Below, piece after piece: positions 33,701 to 41,961 of a stretch of 64,000 bases of DNA. The DNA comes from Thermoflavimicrobium dichotomicum (lineage in GTDB: Bacteria; Bacillota; Bacilli; Thermoactinomycetales; Thermoactinomycetaceae), in assembly GCF_900114055.1 (NCBI RefSeq), contig NZ_FORR01000016.1, positions 1 to 64,000 of the forward strand. Reading direction: 5' to 3'. Position numbers and translations under genes: made by a program. A model generated the notes under the pieces. It did not search any database. It was not told where the DNA came from and worked only from the letters and a program-made list of their open reading frames with translations. Every line of letters begins with the position of its first letter. Positions within the stretch are counted from its first letter, which is position 1.

Positions 33701-35113
33701 ATGATTGAACTTTCCAAGCGACTTTATGAGTCTGAACTTTTACTAAGGCACTTAATCGATAGTTCATATGATGGGATTTACATTACGGATGGAAACGGAC
33801 TTACGACATGGTATAACAAGGCGTTTTTGCGAATCTCTGGATTGACCCCCGCCCAATTAGACAATCACACTGTTTTCCAATTATTGGAAAATAATTGGCT
33901 TCCCAATTCAGTGGTTGCTGAAGCCATTCAAAAAAGAGAAACAGTGACCAGTGTCATCAATTATTTTAATGGTTCTGAAGGTTTGGTAAGTGCAACTCCG
34001 GTTTTTGACGATGCGGGCAATTTGTTGCGTGTAATTGCAAATGTAAGGGATCTGACGGAATTGAATGAACTAAAACGACAACTGGATGAGACCAGAGCGT
34101 TAAACGAAGGATATCGACAAACGCTGCAAGAGGTCCAGTCTGCGGAACTCGAAGGTGGACAAATGATTTACCGGAGTCATGCGATGGAGAGAATTATTTC
34201 TTTGGCGAACAAAATTGCGGCTACCGATACGCCGATTCTTATTCTTGGAGAATCAGGGGTCGGAAAAGATGTGTTGGCCAAATATATACACTATATCAGT
34301 GGACGCCATAAAAAAGGAACTTTCGTTAAAGTGAATTGTGGAGCTATTCCTGAACATCTGATAGAATCCGAATTGTTCGGCTACGAGGCGGGAGCATTTA
34401 CCGGCGCAGGCCGCAAGGGAAAAGCCGGTTTGTTTGAGGTGGCAAACAAAGGAACTATTTTCCTTGATGAGATCGGCGACATGCCTTTATCCTTGCAGGT
34501 AAAACTGCTGGGTGTACTGCAGGATATGGAAATTCAAAGGCTGGGGGGAACGAAACCCATACCGATTGATGTTCGTATCATCGTGGCGACCAACGCTCAT
34601 CTCGAGACTTTAATAAAAGAAAAACGCTTTCGAAAAGATCTCTTCTACAGAATTAACGTGTTAACGATTAAGGTTCCTCCCCTCAGGGAACGCAAGGATG
34701 ATGTTGTCGCTCTTTTGATGCACTTTTTTAACCAATTCAACAAAAAATATCAGACAAGCAAAGTTTTAACTCCCGCAGCAATCGACAAGTTGCTTGCATA
34801 TGAATGGCCGGGCAACGTTCGCGAGCTGAAGAATATGGTGGAGCGATTAATATTGACATCGGATAAGGATACGATTGATGAACCACAACTGCCTCTAAAT
34901 ATTCGGAACAGTCACCATACTTCCTCGGCCACTTATAGCGAATATGACTCTCATTCATTCCAAGGAAAAACGCTGAAGGAACTTTTAAATGATCATGAAA
35001 AGGAAATTCTAAGTTGGCATTTGAGGAATTACCGTCCGCTAAAGCGTTGTGCGGAGGTTCTCGGCATCGATTTGACCACTTTGGTCCGCAAGAAAAAAAA
35101 GCACGGCCTATGA
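33701..35113 (+). CDS. sigma-54 activator with PAS domain
   Basis: This 470-residue protein has a PAS sensor domain (about 10-115; [20 protein letters not shown]), a short coiled linker, and an AAA+ domain. The AAA+ part has GESGVGKD (Walker A), GAFTGA (the sigma-54 contact loop) and FLDEIGD (Walker B). A Fis-type helix-turn-helix ends it ([20 protein letters not shown]). It activates -24/-12 promoters, of which two flank it (31990 and 35114). The region before the gene has several ATATGCA repeats that may control it. It likely responds to a small ketone or acid. Confidence 0.92.
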   Translation: MIELSKRLYESELLLRHLIDSSYDGIYITDGNGLTTWYNKAFLRISGLTPAQLDNHTVFQLLENNWLPNSVVAEAIQKRETVTSVINYFNGSEGLVSATPVFDDAGNLLRVIANVRDLTELNELKRQLDETRALNEGYRQTLQEVQSAELEGGQMIYRSHAMERIISLANKIAATDTPILILGESGVGKDVLAKYIHYISGRHKKGTFVKVNCGAIPEHLIESELFGYEAGAFTGAGRKGKAGLFEVANKGTIFLDEIGDMPLSLQVKLLGVLQDMEIQRLGGTKPIPIDVRIIVATNAHLETLIKEKRFRKDLFYRINVLTIKVPPLRERKDDVVALLMHFFNQFNKKYQTSKVLTPAAIDKLLAYEWPGNVRELKNMVERLILTSDKDTIDEPQLPLNIRNSHHTSSATYSEYDSHSFQGKTLKELLNDHEKEILSWHLRNYRPLKRCAEVLGIDLTTLVRKKKKHGL

Positions 35114-35167
35114 TTGGCATCATATTTGCATTAATAACCTCCCGAAAAAGTTATTGGGAGGTTTTTC
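35114..35167 (+). promoter_or_regulatory. sigma-54 promoter overlapping a terminator/RBS hairpin
   Basis: TTGGCATCATATTTGCA (35114-35130) is a good -24/-12 promoter (GG 35116-35117, GC 35128-35129), one base past the activator stop. AACCTCCC (35136-35143) pairs with GGGAGGTT (35156-35163), then T: a terminator whose right arm is the ligase ribosome binding site. A transcript starting near 35141 would lack most of the left arm, leaving the site free; read-through RNA from the activator would form the hairpin. Confidence 0.65.
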
Positions 35168-35169
35168 TT

Positions 35170-36741
35170 ATGGACGTTATTGGAAATCGTACACTTCGCG
35201 ATCTTTTGACAGAAAAAGTAACGATTCACCCGGACAAAACTTTTCTCGTATTTGAAGATAACAAGGAACAACGATTTACTCTCACATATCGGGAGTTCTC
35301 AGAAAAGGTGAATCGACTTGCGGCGGCCCTTCTTGAATTTGGGGTAAAAAAAGAGGACAAAGTTACCCTTCATCTGCCCAATTGCCTGGAATTTATGATT
35401 TCTTGGTTTGCGCTGGCACATATTGGGGCGGTTATGGTCCCGACCAATATCCTGTCAACCGAAGATGAGATGGAATATATATTGGGACATTCGGAGTCCA
35501 TTCTGCTTATTACTGAGGAAATCTACCTGAAAAAGTTTAATAACATCAAGGATAAACTGCCGCTTCGCGATATCTGGCTGGCCCGTTATGAAGGTACCGA
35601 ATATCAAGACAAGAGTTTGGACCGAATCATAGAACAATCTAAAGGAGAAGTCCCCTTCGTTCCGCTTCATTCCGAAGATGTGGCTGCCATGATGTATACG
35701 TCGGGAACAACTTCCCGTCCCAAAGGCGTACTCATCACCCATGCCAATTACTTGTATGCAGGAGAAGTGATGTCGAAATCCATTCGCTTAACTCCTGACG
35801 ACAGACCATTCATCGTACTACCCTTGTTCCATGCAAACGCGCAATATTATTCTACCATGTCCGCCCTGACCGTCGGAGCAAGTATAGCAATGACCGAGCG
35901 CTTTAGCGCTTCCCGGTATTTTAAACAGGCGAAGAGATTAGGAGCGACTGTCGGTTCTCTCTTTGCCGCGCCCATTCGGATGATTTTGCGACAAAAATAC
36001 GATCCGGCTGATCGGGATCACAATCTGCGCGTGGTCTGGTTTGCGCAAACGGTTACGGAAGAACAACTTGAAACATTTGAAAAGAATTACAATACAAAGC
36101 TGTTGCAGTTGTATGGAATGACCGAAACAATTGGAACACCCTTGATGAACCCGATCGATGGAGTACGCAAGAACATGGGGATCGGAAAACCGGTTTTGGG
36201 GTATGAAGTGAAAGTTGTTGACGATTTTGGCAATGAGGTGCCGCAGGGAGAGGTCGGAGAGTTGATTGTAAAAGGAGTTCCCGGAAGAACGTTAATGAAA
36301 GGATATTTTAACAATCAACAAGCAACCGAAGAGGCGCTGAAGGAGGGCTGGTTATATACCGGCGATAATGTCCGGATGGATGAGGAAGGGTACTTTTTCT
36401 TCGTAGACCGAAAAAAGGACATGATTAAACGAGCCGGCGAAAATGTGGCAGCCAATGAAATTGAAAAGGTCATTACTCAACATCCGGGCGTATTCGACTG
36501 TGCCGTCATCGGAATTCCCGATGAGATACGGGATGAAAGCATCAAGGCATACGTAGTATTACGTGAAGGACATCAAGTTTCGCCGGATGAAATCATATCG
36601 TTTTGTCAAACCAGATTGGCCAAGTTTAAAGTTCCGGAATATGTCGAATTTGTGACGGAACTGCCCCGTACCTCTGTCGGCAAGATCCAGAAACATATTT
36701 TGAGAAAAATGCATCAGGAAGGAGCAAAAATTCATGGTTAA
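35170..36741 (+). CDS. acyl-CoA ligase (AMP-forming, CaiC-like)
   Basis: This 523-residue AMP-forming ligase has the P-loop-like MMYTSGTTSRPKGVLITHANY (about residues 175-195), QLYGMTETIGTP (A5) and the C-terminal DRKKDMIKRAGENVAANEIE. Lys near PRTSVGKIQKHILR acts in adenylation. It links a carboxylic acid to CoA using ATP. GGGAGG lies before ATG 35170. It overlaps the next gene by 8 bp and heads a sigma-54-driven operon. The substrate may be acetoacetate, crotonobetaine-like or another short acid; this is inferred from context. Confidence 0.88.
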   Translation: MDVIGNRTLRDLLTEKVTIHPDKTFLVFEDNKEQRFTLTYREFSEKVNRLAAALLEFGVKKEDKVTLHLPNCLEFMISWFALAHIGAVMVPTNILSTEDEMEYILGHSESILLITEEIYLKKFNNIKDKLPLRDIWLARYEGTEYQDKSLDRIIEQSKGEVPFVPLHSEDVAAMMYTSGTTSRPKGVLITHANYLYAGEVMSKSIRLTPDDRPFIVLPLFHANAQYYSTMSALTVGASIAMTERFSASRYFKQAKRLGATVGSLFAAPIRMILRQKYDPADRDHNLRVVWFAQTVTEEQLETFEKNYNTKLLQLYGMTETIGTPLMNPIDGVRKNMGIGKPVLGYEVKVVDDFGNEVPQGEVGELIVKGVPGRTLMKGYFNNQQATEEALKEGWLYTGDNVRMDEEGYFFFVDRKKDMIKRAGENVAANEIEKVITQHPGVFDCAVIGIPDEIRDESIKAYVVLREGHQVSPDEIISFCQTRLAKFKVPEYVEFVTELPRTSVGKIQKHILRKMHQEGAKIHG

Positions 36742-37138
36742 GAAAATCAATCACATAGCCGTAATCGTGGATGATATCGAAAAAGCCCTTGTGCCCTATC
36801 AAAAAGGACTGGGGTTAACCCCTTCCAATATCGAATATGTGGAATCGTATAACGTAAAAGTAGTGTTTGTGCCCATCGGGGATACGCAGATTGAATTGGT
36901 GCAACCATTGGGCGACGAGGGGGAACTCGTTGAATTTCTTCGCGCAACAGGCGGAGGGCTCCACCATATCGCGATTGAGGTAGAAGATATAAACAGAGCG
37001 ATTCACCATGCAGCCAGTTCCGGAATTCTTTTGAAAGATATGACACCGCGTCCGGGCGCACACAACTCCTCAGTTGCATTTGCGGAACGAGAATCTTTTG
37101 ACGGGGTGGTGATTGAGTTTGTTCAACCCCCGAAGTAA
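36734..37138 (+). CDS. VOC-family, methylmalonyl-CoA epimerase-like protein
   Basis: This 134-residue glyoxalase/VOC protein has two beta-alpha-beta-beta-beta units. The metal ligands expected in methylmalonyl-CoA epimerase are suggested by KINHIAVIVDDIEKA (His7), GLHHIAIEVEDI (His77) and VIEFVQPP (Glu near 129). Epimerases of this kind interconvert 2-methyl-acyl-CoA stereoisomers. The start overlaps the ligase stop by 8 bp, so translation is coupled. In this operon it may act on a branched acyl-CoA. Confidence 0.82.
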   Translation: MVKKINHIAVIVDDIEKALVPYQKGLGLTPSNIEYVESYNVKVVFVPIGDTQIELVQPLGDEGELVEFLRATGGGLHHIAIEVEDINRAIHHAASSGILLKDMTPRPGAHNSSVAFAERESFDGVVIEFVQPPK

Positions 37139-37183
37139 TAAAGTACTTCCGATAAAAATCATAGATATCAAGGAGTGAGAGTA

Positions 37184-38344
37184 TTGGCACTTGCTTCGGT
37201 GATCGGTGTTGGAAGTACACGCTACGGCGTTCTTGATTCTTCCTTTCTTGAGTTGGTGATTGATGCCGCCTCCCAAGCACTTCGAGATGCAGGTATAGGC
37301 CCGGAGGATATAGATGCCTATTATTTGGGCAACTTTGCCGGTGAAAACTTTATTAACCAGAATCATTTGGCTGCTTATTCGGCGTCGGCCATAGGATTAA
37401 ACGGTGTTCCCGCAACACGGGTGGAAGGAGCTTGCGCATCAGGCAGCTTGGCTGTTCGTGAGGCAATCCTTGCCATAAAAAGCGGATTGTACAAGAGAGT
37501 TCTAGTTGTAGGTGCGGAAAAAATGACTTCTTTGGATACTTCCGGGGTAACGAGTGTTCTGGCCAAAGCAAGCAATTGGGAAGCTGAGGTCGGACACGGA
37601 CTGACTTTTCCTGCTGTTTTTGCATTTGTCGCTCGCCGATATATGCATCAGTATGGAGCGACTCGGGAACATTTGGCGGCGGTGGCGGTAAAAAATCATA
37701 ATCATGCCATGTTGAACCCGAAAGCTCATATGCAAAAAAAGATCACCCTGGAAGAGGTACTTTCCTGTCAACATATGGTAGCGGAGCCTCTCAGCCGGTA
37801 TGACTGCTCCCTGATCTCCGACGGCGCTTCCGCCATGGTTTTATGCGCACCGGAACTTGCGGAAACACACCGTAAAGATGTGGTTGATATTGTTGGCACC
37901 GGGCAAGCTTCCGGCAGGTTCGAGATTTTCGCCAATGAGTTGTTAACGTCTTTTCCGGCTACAAGGCTCGCTGCCAAAAGAGCCTACACCATGGCTAACA
38001 TAAAACCTGATGACGTGGATGTTGCAGAACTTCATGACTGTTTCACAATTGCAGAAATTGTGGCGACCGAAGATCTGGGGTTCTTTAAACCGGGGGAAGG
38101 GGGAATTGCTGCCTTAGAGGGACGAACCCGCCTGGGTGGCGAGTTGCCGATTAACCCCAGCGGGGGACTAAAGGCAAAAGGTCACCCTGTGGGATCAACA
38201 GGAGTGGGCCAGGGAGTGGAAGTCGTCTGCCAGTTACGCGGCGAGGCGGGACTGCGGCAAGTAAAGAACGCAGAGATAGGTTTGACTCACAACCTAGGCG
38301 GAGCCGGTGGCACTTGCACCGTTCATATTTATAAAAGGAGGTAA
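37184..38344 (+). CDS. thiolase-family protein (SCP-x-like)
   Basis: This protein of about 386 residues is of the non-classical thiolase group. It has the nucleophile Cys in VEGACASGSLAVREA (about 85), AELHDCFTIAE, and GGLKAKGHPVGSTGVGQ with the catalytic His near 330. The start is TTG 37184, eight bases after AAGGAG; GTG 37175 is too close. Members of this group pair with a DUF35 zinc ribbon/OB-fold protein, encoded next, to form a complex. The reaction splits or makes a carbon-carbon bond on acyl-CoA. Confidence 0.88.
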   Translation: MALASVIGVGSTRYGVLDSSFLELVIDAASQALRDAGIGPEDIDAYYLGNFAGENFINQNHLAAYSASAIGLNGVPATRVEGACASGSLAVREAILAIKSGLYKRVLVVGAEKMTSLDTSGVTSVLAKASNWEAEVGHGLTFPAVFAFVARRYMHQYGATREHLAAVAVKNHNHAMLNPKAHMQKKITLEEVLSCQHMVAEPLSRYDCSLISDGASAMVLCAPELAETHRKDVVDIVGTGQASGRFEIFANELLTSFPATRLAAKRAYTMANIKPDDVDVAELHDCFTIAEIVATEDLGFFKPGEGGIAALEGRTRLGGELPINPSGGLKAKGHPVGSTGVGQGVEVVCQLRGEAGLRQVKNAEIGLTHNLGGAGGTCTVHIYKRR

Positions 38345-38349
38345 CCGAA

Positions 38350-38685
38350 TTGGCCTTGAGAATGACGGTATATCAGTGCGACGAATGTGGATTGAGACAA
38401 TTGATTCCACAAGGTTACTGTTCAAAATGTCGGTCGGCAAACAGTTATCGTCCAATTGACCTGGAAATTACCGGAACCGTTTTTTCGTTTACAAGGGTGC
38501 ACGTTTGTGAAGAAAGGTTTAATAGCGAAGCTCCCTACCTGTTGGCAATCATTGAGTGCGAAGATGGACTTCGTCTTATGGGACGTGTACAACAGCCGGT
38601 TGAACATCTGAGTATAGGTTCCTGTGTTAAGCTTGCGGAATTCCGGGAAGGCACACCCATATTTAGAGCCATGAGTTGCTTGTGA
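38350..38685 (+). CDS. DUF35 zinc-ribbon/OB-fold partner of thiolase
   Basis: This 111-residue protein has a zinc ribbon (CDECGLRQLIPQGYCSKC, residues 10-27) and then an OB-fold (TGTVFSFTRVHV ... LRLMGRVQQPVE). DUF35 proteins bind thiolase partners and supply acyl-CoA contacts. The start is TTG 38350, with AAGGAGG eight bases upstream. It is the last gene of the ligase-thiolase operon and a terminator-like hairpin follows at 38811. Confidence 0.88.
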   Translation: MALRMTVYQCDECGLRQLIPQGYCSKCRSANSYRPIDLEITGTVFSFTRVHVCEERFNSEAPYLLAIIECEDGLRLMGRVQQPVEHLSIGSCVKLAEFREGTPIFRAMSCL

Positions 38686-38810
38686 GAAATGACCACGACG
38701 TGGTACATCAGATCTTCTTCTTTAGAGGAACTATTACTATCCTTACTGTCCACTCTTCTCATATACGCCAAACAAAAAGTGTTGTTTGTCAGAGCTTGAT
38801 GACAAGCCGG

Positions 38811-38855
38811 GGCTGAACCAAAAGGTCACTTAAAGTGATCTTTGGTCAGCTCCCT
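38811..38855. terminator. long hairpin after the thiolase operon
   Basis: GCTGAACCAAAAGGTCACTT pairs with AAGTGATCTTTGGTCAGC. The core is shared, in the opposite orientation, with the hairpin at 57625-57670. Confidence 0.6.
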
Positions 38856-38916
38856 TCTTGTATTTAGACAAATAAAAAATCGCTCCTAAATGGTATAATT
38901 GAAGTACCACCCACAT

Positions 38917-39458
38917 TTACCCAAGTGATTAACTATGTTCAGATACCGGCGATGAGTTTAGGGATTGCCATCGGTATTTTCGGTGCGCAGCTCATCGGGG
39001 CCAATCGACAGGATCGGTTGGATGAGCTGGTAAAAGCAACAGTCATATTGAATTATGCGATTGGGATTGTTTTAACCGGATTGGCATACATATTTAGCCG
39101 ACCGATCTTATCGATGTTTTTAACGGATCCAACGACGGTCGATATTGCACAAAAATCGCTGTATATTACATTGTGGTCATTTATTTTGCTTGGAAATGTG
39201 ATCATAATATCGGGGCTGATGCGTTCAAGTGGAACAGTATTTTTGCCGACGCTGTTAGTGATATTGGGTGTATTGCTCGTGGAATTACCCGCTGCTTATA
39301 TCCTGTCCCGTACGTTGGGATTATATGGAGTATGGCTGGCTTACCCCATTTCGTTTACAGTTCTTTTGATCGGTCAGTATGTGTACTATCGGAAGTTTTG
39401 GAAAAACAAAACCCATGAACGCTTCTTCGATAAACCAGAAGAACAGCCGACTTCATAA
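38917..39458 (+). pseudogene. truncated MATE gene, right copy of the repeat
   Basis: This C-terminal piece of 177 codons is colinear with 30079-30620. The first 216 bp are identical, and about 14 differences follow in the remaining 326 bp. It has no start region; the first in-frame GTG is inside a membrane segment. It marks the right edge of the 8.3-kb segment bracketed by the two MATE tails. Confidence 0.92.
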
Positions 39459-39581
39459 CCATTTTTTTAAGCGATCGTTGGTATAATTTATTGAATTAAT
39501 TATTATATTCTGATAATATTAAAGTAGTACTAGGGAATGGCAGACCTCTTTTCTCTCTGAACCCATAAAATGAGACATGGA

Positions 39582-39635
39582 AGAACACCTTCCTGAATCG
39601 TATTTAAACGATTTAGTGGAGGTGTTTCTTTTCTT
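39582..39635 (+). terminator. long hairpin with T-rich tail
   Basis: AACACCT-TCC pairs with GGAGGTGTT, with a further inner stem TGAATCGT/ACGATTTA. Between 39459 and 39848 nothing else is recognised. Confidence 0.65.
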
Positions 39636-39848
39636 CGAGAAATTCAATCTCTTCTTTCCTATAAATAATATTTTATGAACATTTCAACTTATCCAACTGA
39701 ACGCGCTTATTTTCCATAAGGTAATACTGAGTTTATATGTGAGTACCCTTTTGGGAAGTAAGGAAAGATCCACAAATTTTTGCAAGGGAATGCTGGGATA
39801 TGTGTATGCAACTGAGAGGAGAAAATTATAAAGGGAGGTCCGGTTGAA

Positions 39849-41804
39849 TTGTACGACAGTCCGCTTGCCATTCAATCTTTTGCGGAATTTTCGGAGAGGG
39901 AAAAACAACTTCTCGTATGTTGGGATGATTATTTAACAAAGAAAAAGGTGCCCAGCGGATTGCGGAGTTTGATTAGTTCTTCTTGGAAACGATGCGAACG
40001 GATGAGAGTGAGTCCACTTCAAACCCAAGTGCAGGTGGTCTCTGATCAGTACGATCTCTTGCAAAAAAAAGTGGAAAACAAACTCCTGCTTGAGGTTGCT
40101 ATGCCTTTTATGGAAGAAATCTTCCTCCACTTCCCCACTGAAAAGATAATTAGTGCGGTGTTAACTGATGCTTGCGGAGTCATTATCGAAATCAAGGCAA
40201 ACCAAAAATCACTGTCCACAGCGGAATCACACACCTTTTTCCAGGGAGCGGATTGGACGGAAGGCTCTGCTGGAACCAACGCCATCGGAACTGCTTTGGC
40301 CACGGGACAGCCCACTCAGGTGTTTGGAGCAGAGCACTTTTGCTGGGCATGGCATCCCTGGGTCTGTTCTGCTGTACCGATCCGGGATCCTTTGACCAAC
40401 AAGATATTAGGAATTCTGGATATATCAGGGGAAAAGGGTTTAGTCCTCGCCCATGATTTGTACTATTTAGTCAGTCAAGTAGGGAAAATCGAACATAATT
40501 TGACACTGCATTTAACACAAGAAAATGCGTTGACGCTGCAAACGCTTACAGATTCTATGGGAGATCCCTTTGTCGTTATCGATGTGAACGGAACGGTGAA
40601 GCGTAGCAATGTGCCGGCGAAGATGATGCTCGATCTTAAGGAGGAGTCAATCCTTTTCAACATCTTGGAATGGGCGGCTGATCCTTTGGAATGGAGGGAG
40701 CGTCTTTCCAATATCTTCGAAGAAAAACTACGATCCAGAAATGGAACCGCCTGGGTGGCCAAATTTTATCCTTATAAAATCGCTGGGAAATTGTTCGGTT
40801 CCATGGTGTTGTTCAAAAAAGAATGGTCCCAAAGGATTCAAACGTCGGTGGGACATGTAGCCCGGTTTCACTTTTCTGACCTCGTCACTCAACACCCATC
40901 CATGCTCAATTTGATCGAAGTGGCGAAAAAAGCGGCTTTTTCCGATCAGACAGTTCTGATCACCGGTGAGACGGGAACGGGAAAGGAAGTACTGGCGCAG
41001 GCGATCCACAACCATGGATCCCGCAGAGAGGGACCTTTTGTTGCGGTGAATTGTGGTGCAATTCCCGAGGAGCTCCTGGCCAGTGAACTCTTCGGCTATG
41101 AGAAGGGAGCTTTCACTGGGGCCAACAGGCAGGGGAAAAAGGGAAAGTTCCTCCTGGCCGACAAGGGAACGATTTTGCTGGATGAGATCGGCGACTTGCC
41201 ATTGAAGGTGCAAACTTATCTGCTCCGGGTTTTAGAAGAGCGGATGGTCCACCCCCTTGGTAGGGAGCGGCCGATTCCTGTAGATGTACGAGTGATCGCT
41301 GCAACCCATAAGGATTTGGAGCAGGAATTGAGGAAGGGGAATTTTCGGGAAGATCTATACTTTCGCCTTAAGGTGATCCATTTTCAACTTCCACCGTTGC
41401 GCCGTAGAAAGCAGGATTTGCCCCTATTGGTCGACCGGATGGTTGCACAGTTGACAAAGGGTAAGAGAAAGCCCTCAGTCGACCCCGCTGCGATGCGTGT
41501 GTTGGAGGCGTACCATTGGCCTGGAAATCTCCGGGAGCTGCGAAATGTATTGGATAGGGCGCTTTTTTACGCTGAGAATCGCATCGGATTGGAGCATCTG
41601 CCGAAGGAGATTGTGGAACAGGCGAGAGACCGTGAAGCAGTGTGGATAATGAGCAGTTGGAAAGAGAAAAGGGAACCTTTGGATGAGCGAGAAAAGCTGT
41701 TGTGGGCCTTGGAGGCGACCCGGTGGAACATCACCCAAACAGCCCGCATCCTAAATGTGTCCCGGATGACTGTATACCGGTGGATGAAGCGTTACGGTCT
41801 GTAA
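39849..41804 (+). CDS. AcoR-like sigma-54 activator of the acetone carboxylase operon
   Basis: This 651-residue protein has an N-terminal GAF-like sensor (to about 210; DWTEGSAGTNAIGTAL is AcoR-like) and a PAS-like part (about 225-300). The AAA+ domain has GETGTGKE, GAFTGA and LLDEIGDLP. A Fis-type helix-turn-helix ends it (NITQTARILNVSRMTVYRWM). The start is TTG 39849, ten bases after GGGAGG. The gene sits directly before the acetone carboxylase genes, which have a -24/-12 promoter at 41903, so it is very likely their activator, sensing acetone or acetoin-type ketones. Confidence 0.9.
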   Translation: MYDSPLAIQSFAEFSEREKQLLVCWDDYLTKKKVPSGLRSLISSSWKRCERMRVSPLQTQVQVVSDQYDLLQKKVENKLLLEVAMPFMEEIFLHFPTEKIISAVLTDACGVIIEIKANQKSLSTAESHTFFQGADWTEGSAGTNAIGTALATGQPTQVFGAEHFCWAWHPWVCSAVPIRDPLTNKILGILDISGEKGLVLAHDLYYLVSQVGKIEHNLTLHLTQENALTLQTLTDSMGDPFVVIDVNGTVKRSNVPAKMMLDLKEESILFNILEWAADPLEWRERLSNIFEEKLRSRNGTAWVAKFYPYKIAGKLFGSMVLFKKEWSQRIQTSVGHVARFHFSDLVTQHPSMLNLIEVAKKAAFSDQTVLITGETGTGKEVLAQAIHNHGSRREGPFVAVNCGAIPEELLASELFGYEKGAFTGANRQGKKGKFLLADKGTILLDEIGDLPLKVQTYLLRVLEERMVHPLGRERPIPVDVRVIAATHKDLEQELRKGNFREDLYFRLKVIHFQLPPLRRRKQDLPLLVDRMVAQLTKGKRKPSVDPAAMRVLEAYHWPGNLRELRNVLDRALFYAENRIGLEHLPKEIVEQARDREAVWIMSSWKEKREPLDEREKLLWALEATRWNITQTARILNVSRMTVYRWMKRYGL

Positions 41805-41811
41805 CAGCATG

Positions 41812-41919
41812 TGTGACACCCTATCACATAGGCAACAATTTGTAATATTTTTGCCAATAGGGTATGATATCTGCATTTAGCCAATCATCCCTATTTTAAT
41901 AAGTGGCATAGTAATTGCT
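41812..41919 (+). promoter_or_regulatory. sigma-54 promoter and upstream activator site for acx
   Basis: GTGGCATAGTAATTGCT (41903-41919) has GG (41905-41906) and GC (41917-41918) 12 bp apart. About 90 bp upstream TGTGA (41812-41816) and TCACA (41824-41828) form an inverted repeat, a likely binding site for the AcoR-like activator. The start of acxA is 43 bp further on. Confidence 0.72.
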
Positions 41920-41961
41920 ACAAATAAAGGGCGACGACAATATACAAAAGGAGGTTATGCT

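Noticed and set aside
41812-41828. CRP-like site TGTGA-N7-TCACA
   Set aside because: CRP sites need N6 spacing and the organism type does not use cAMP-CRP in this way; an activator site for the AcoR-like protein is more likely.
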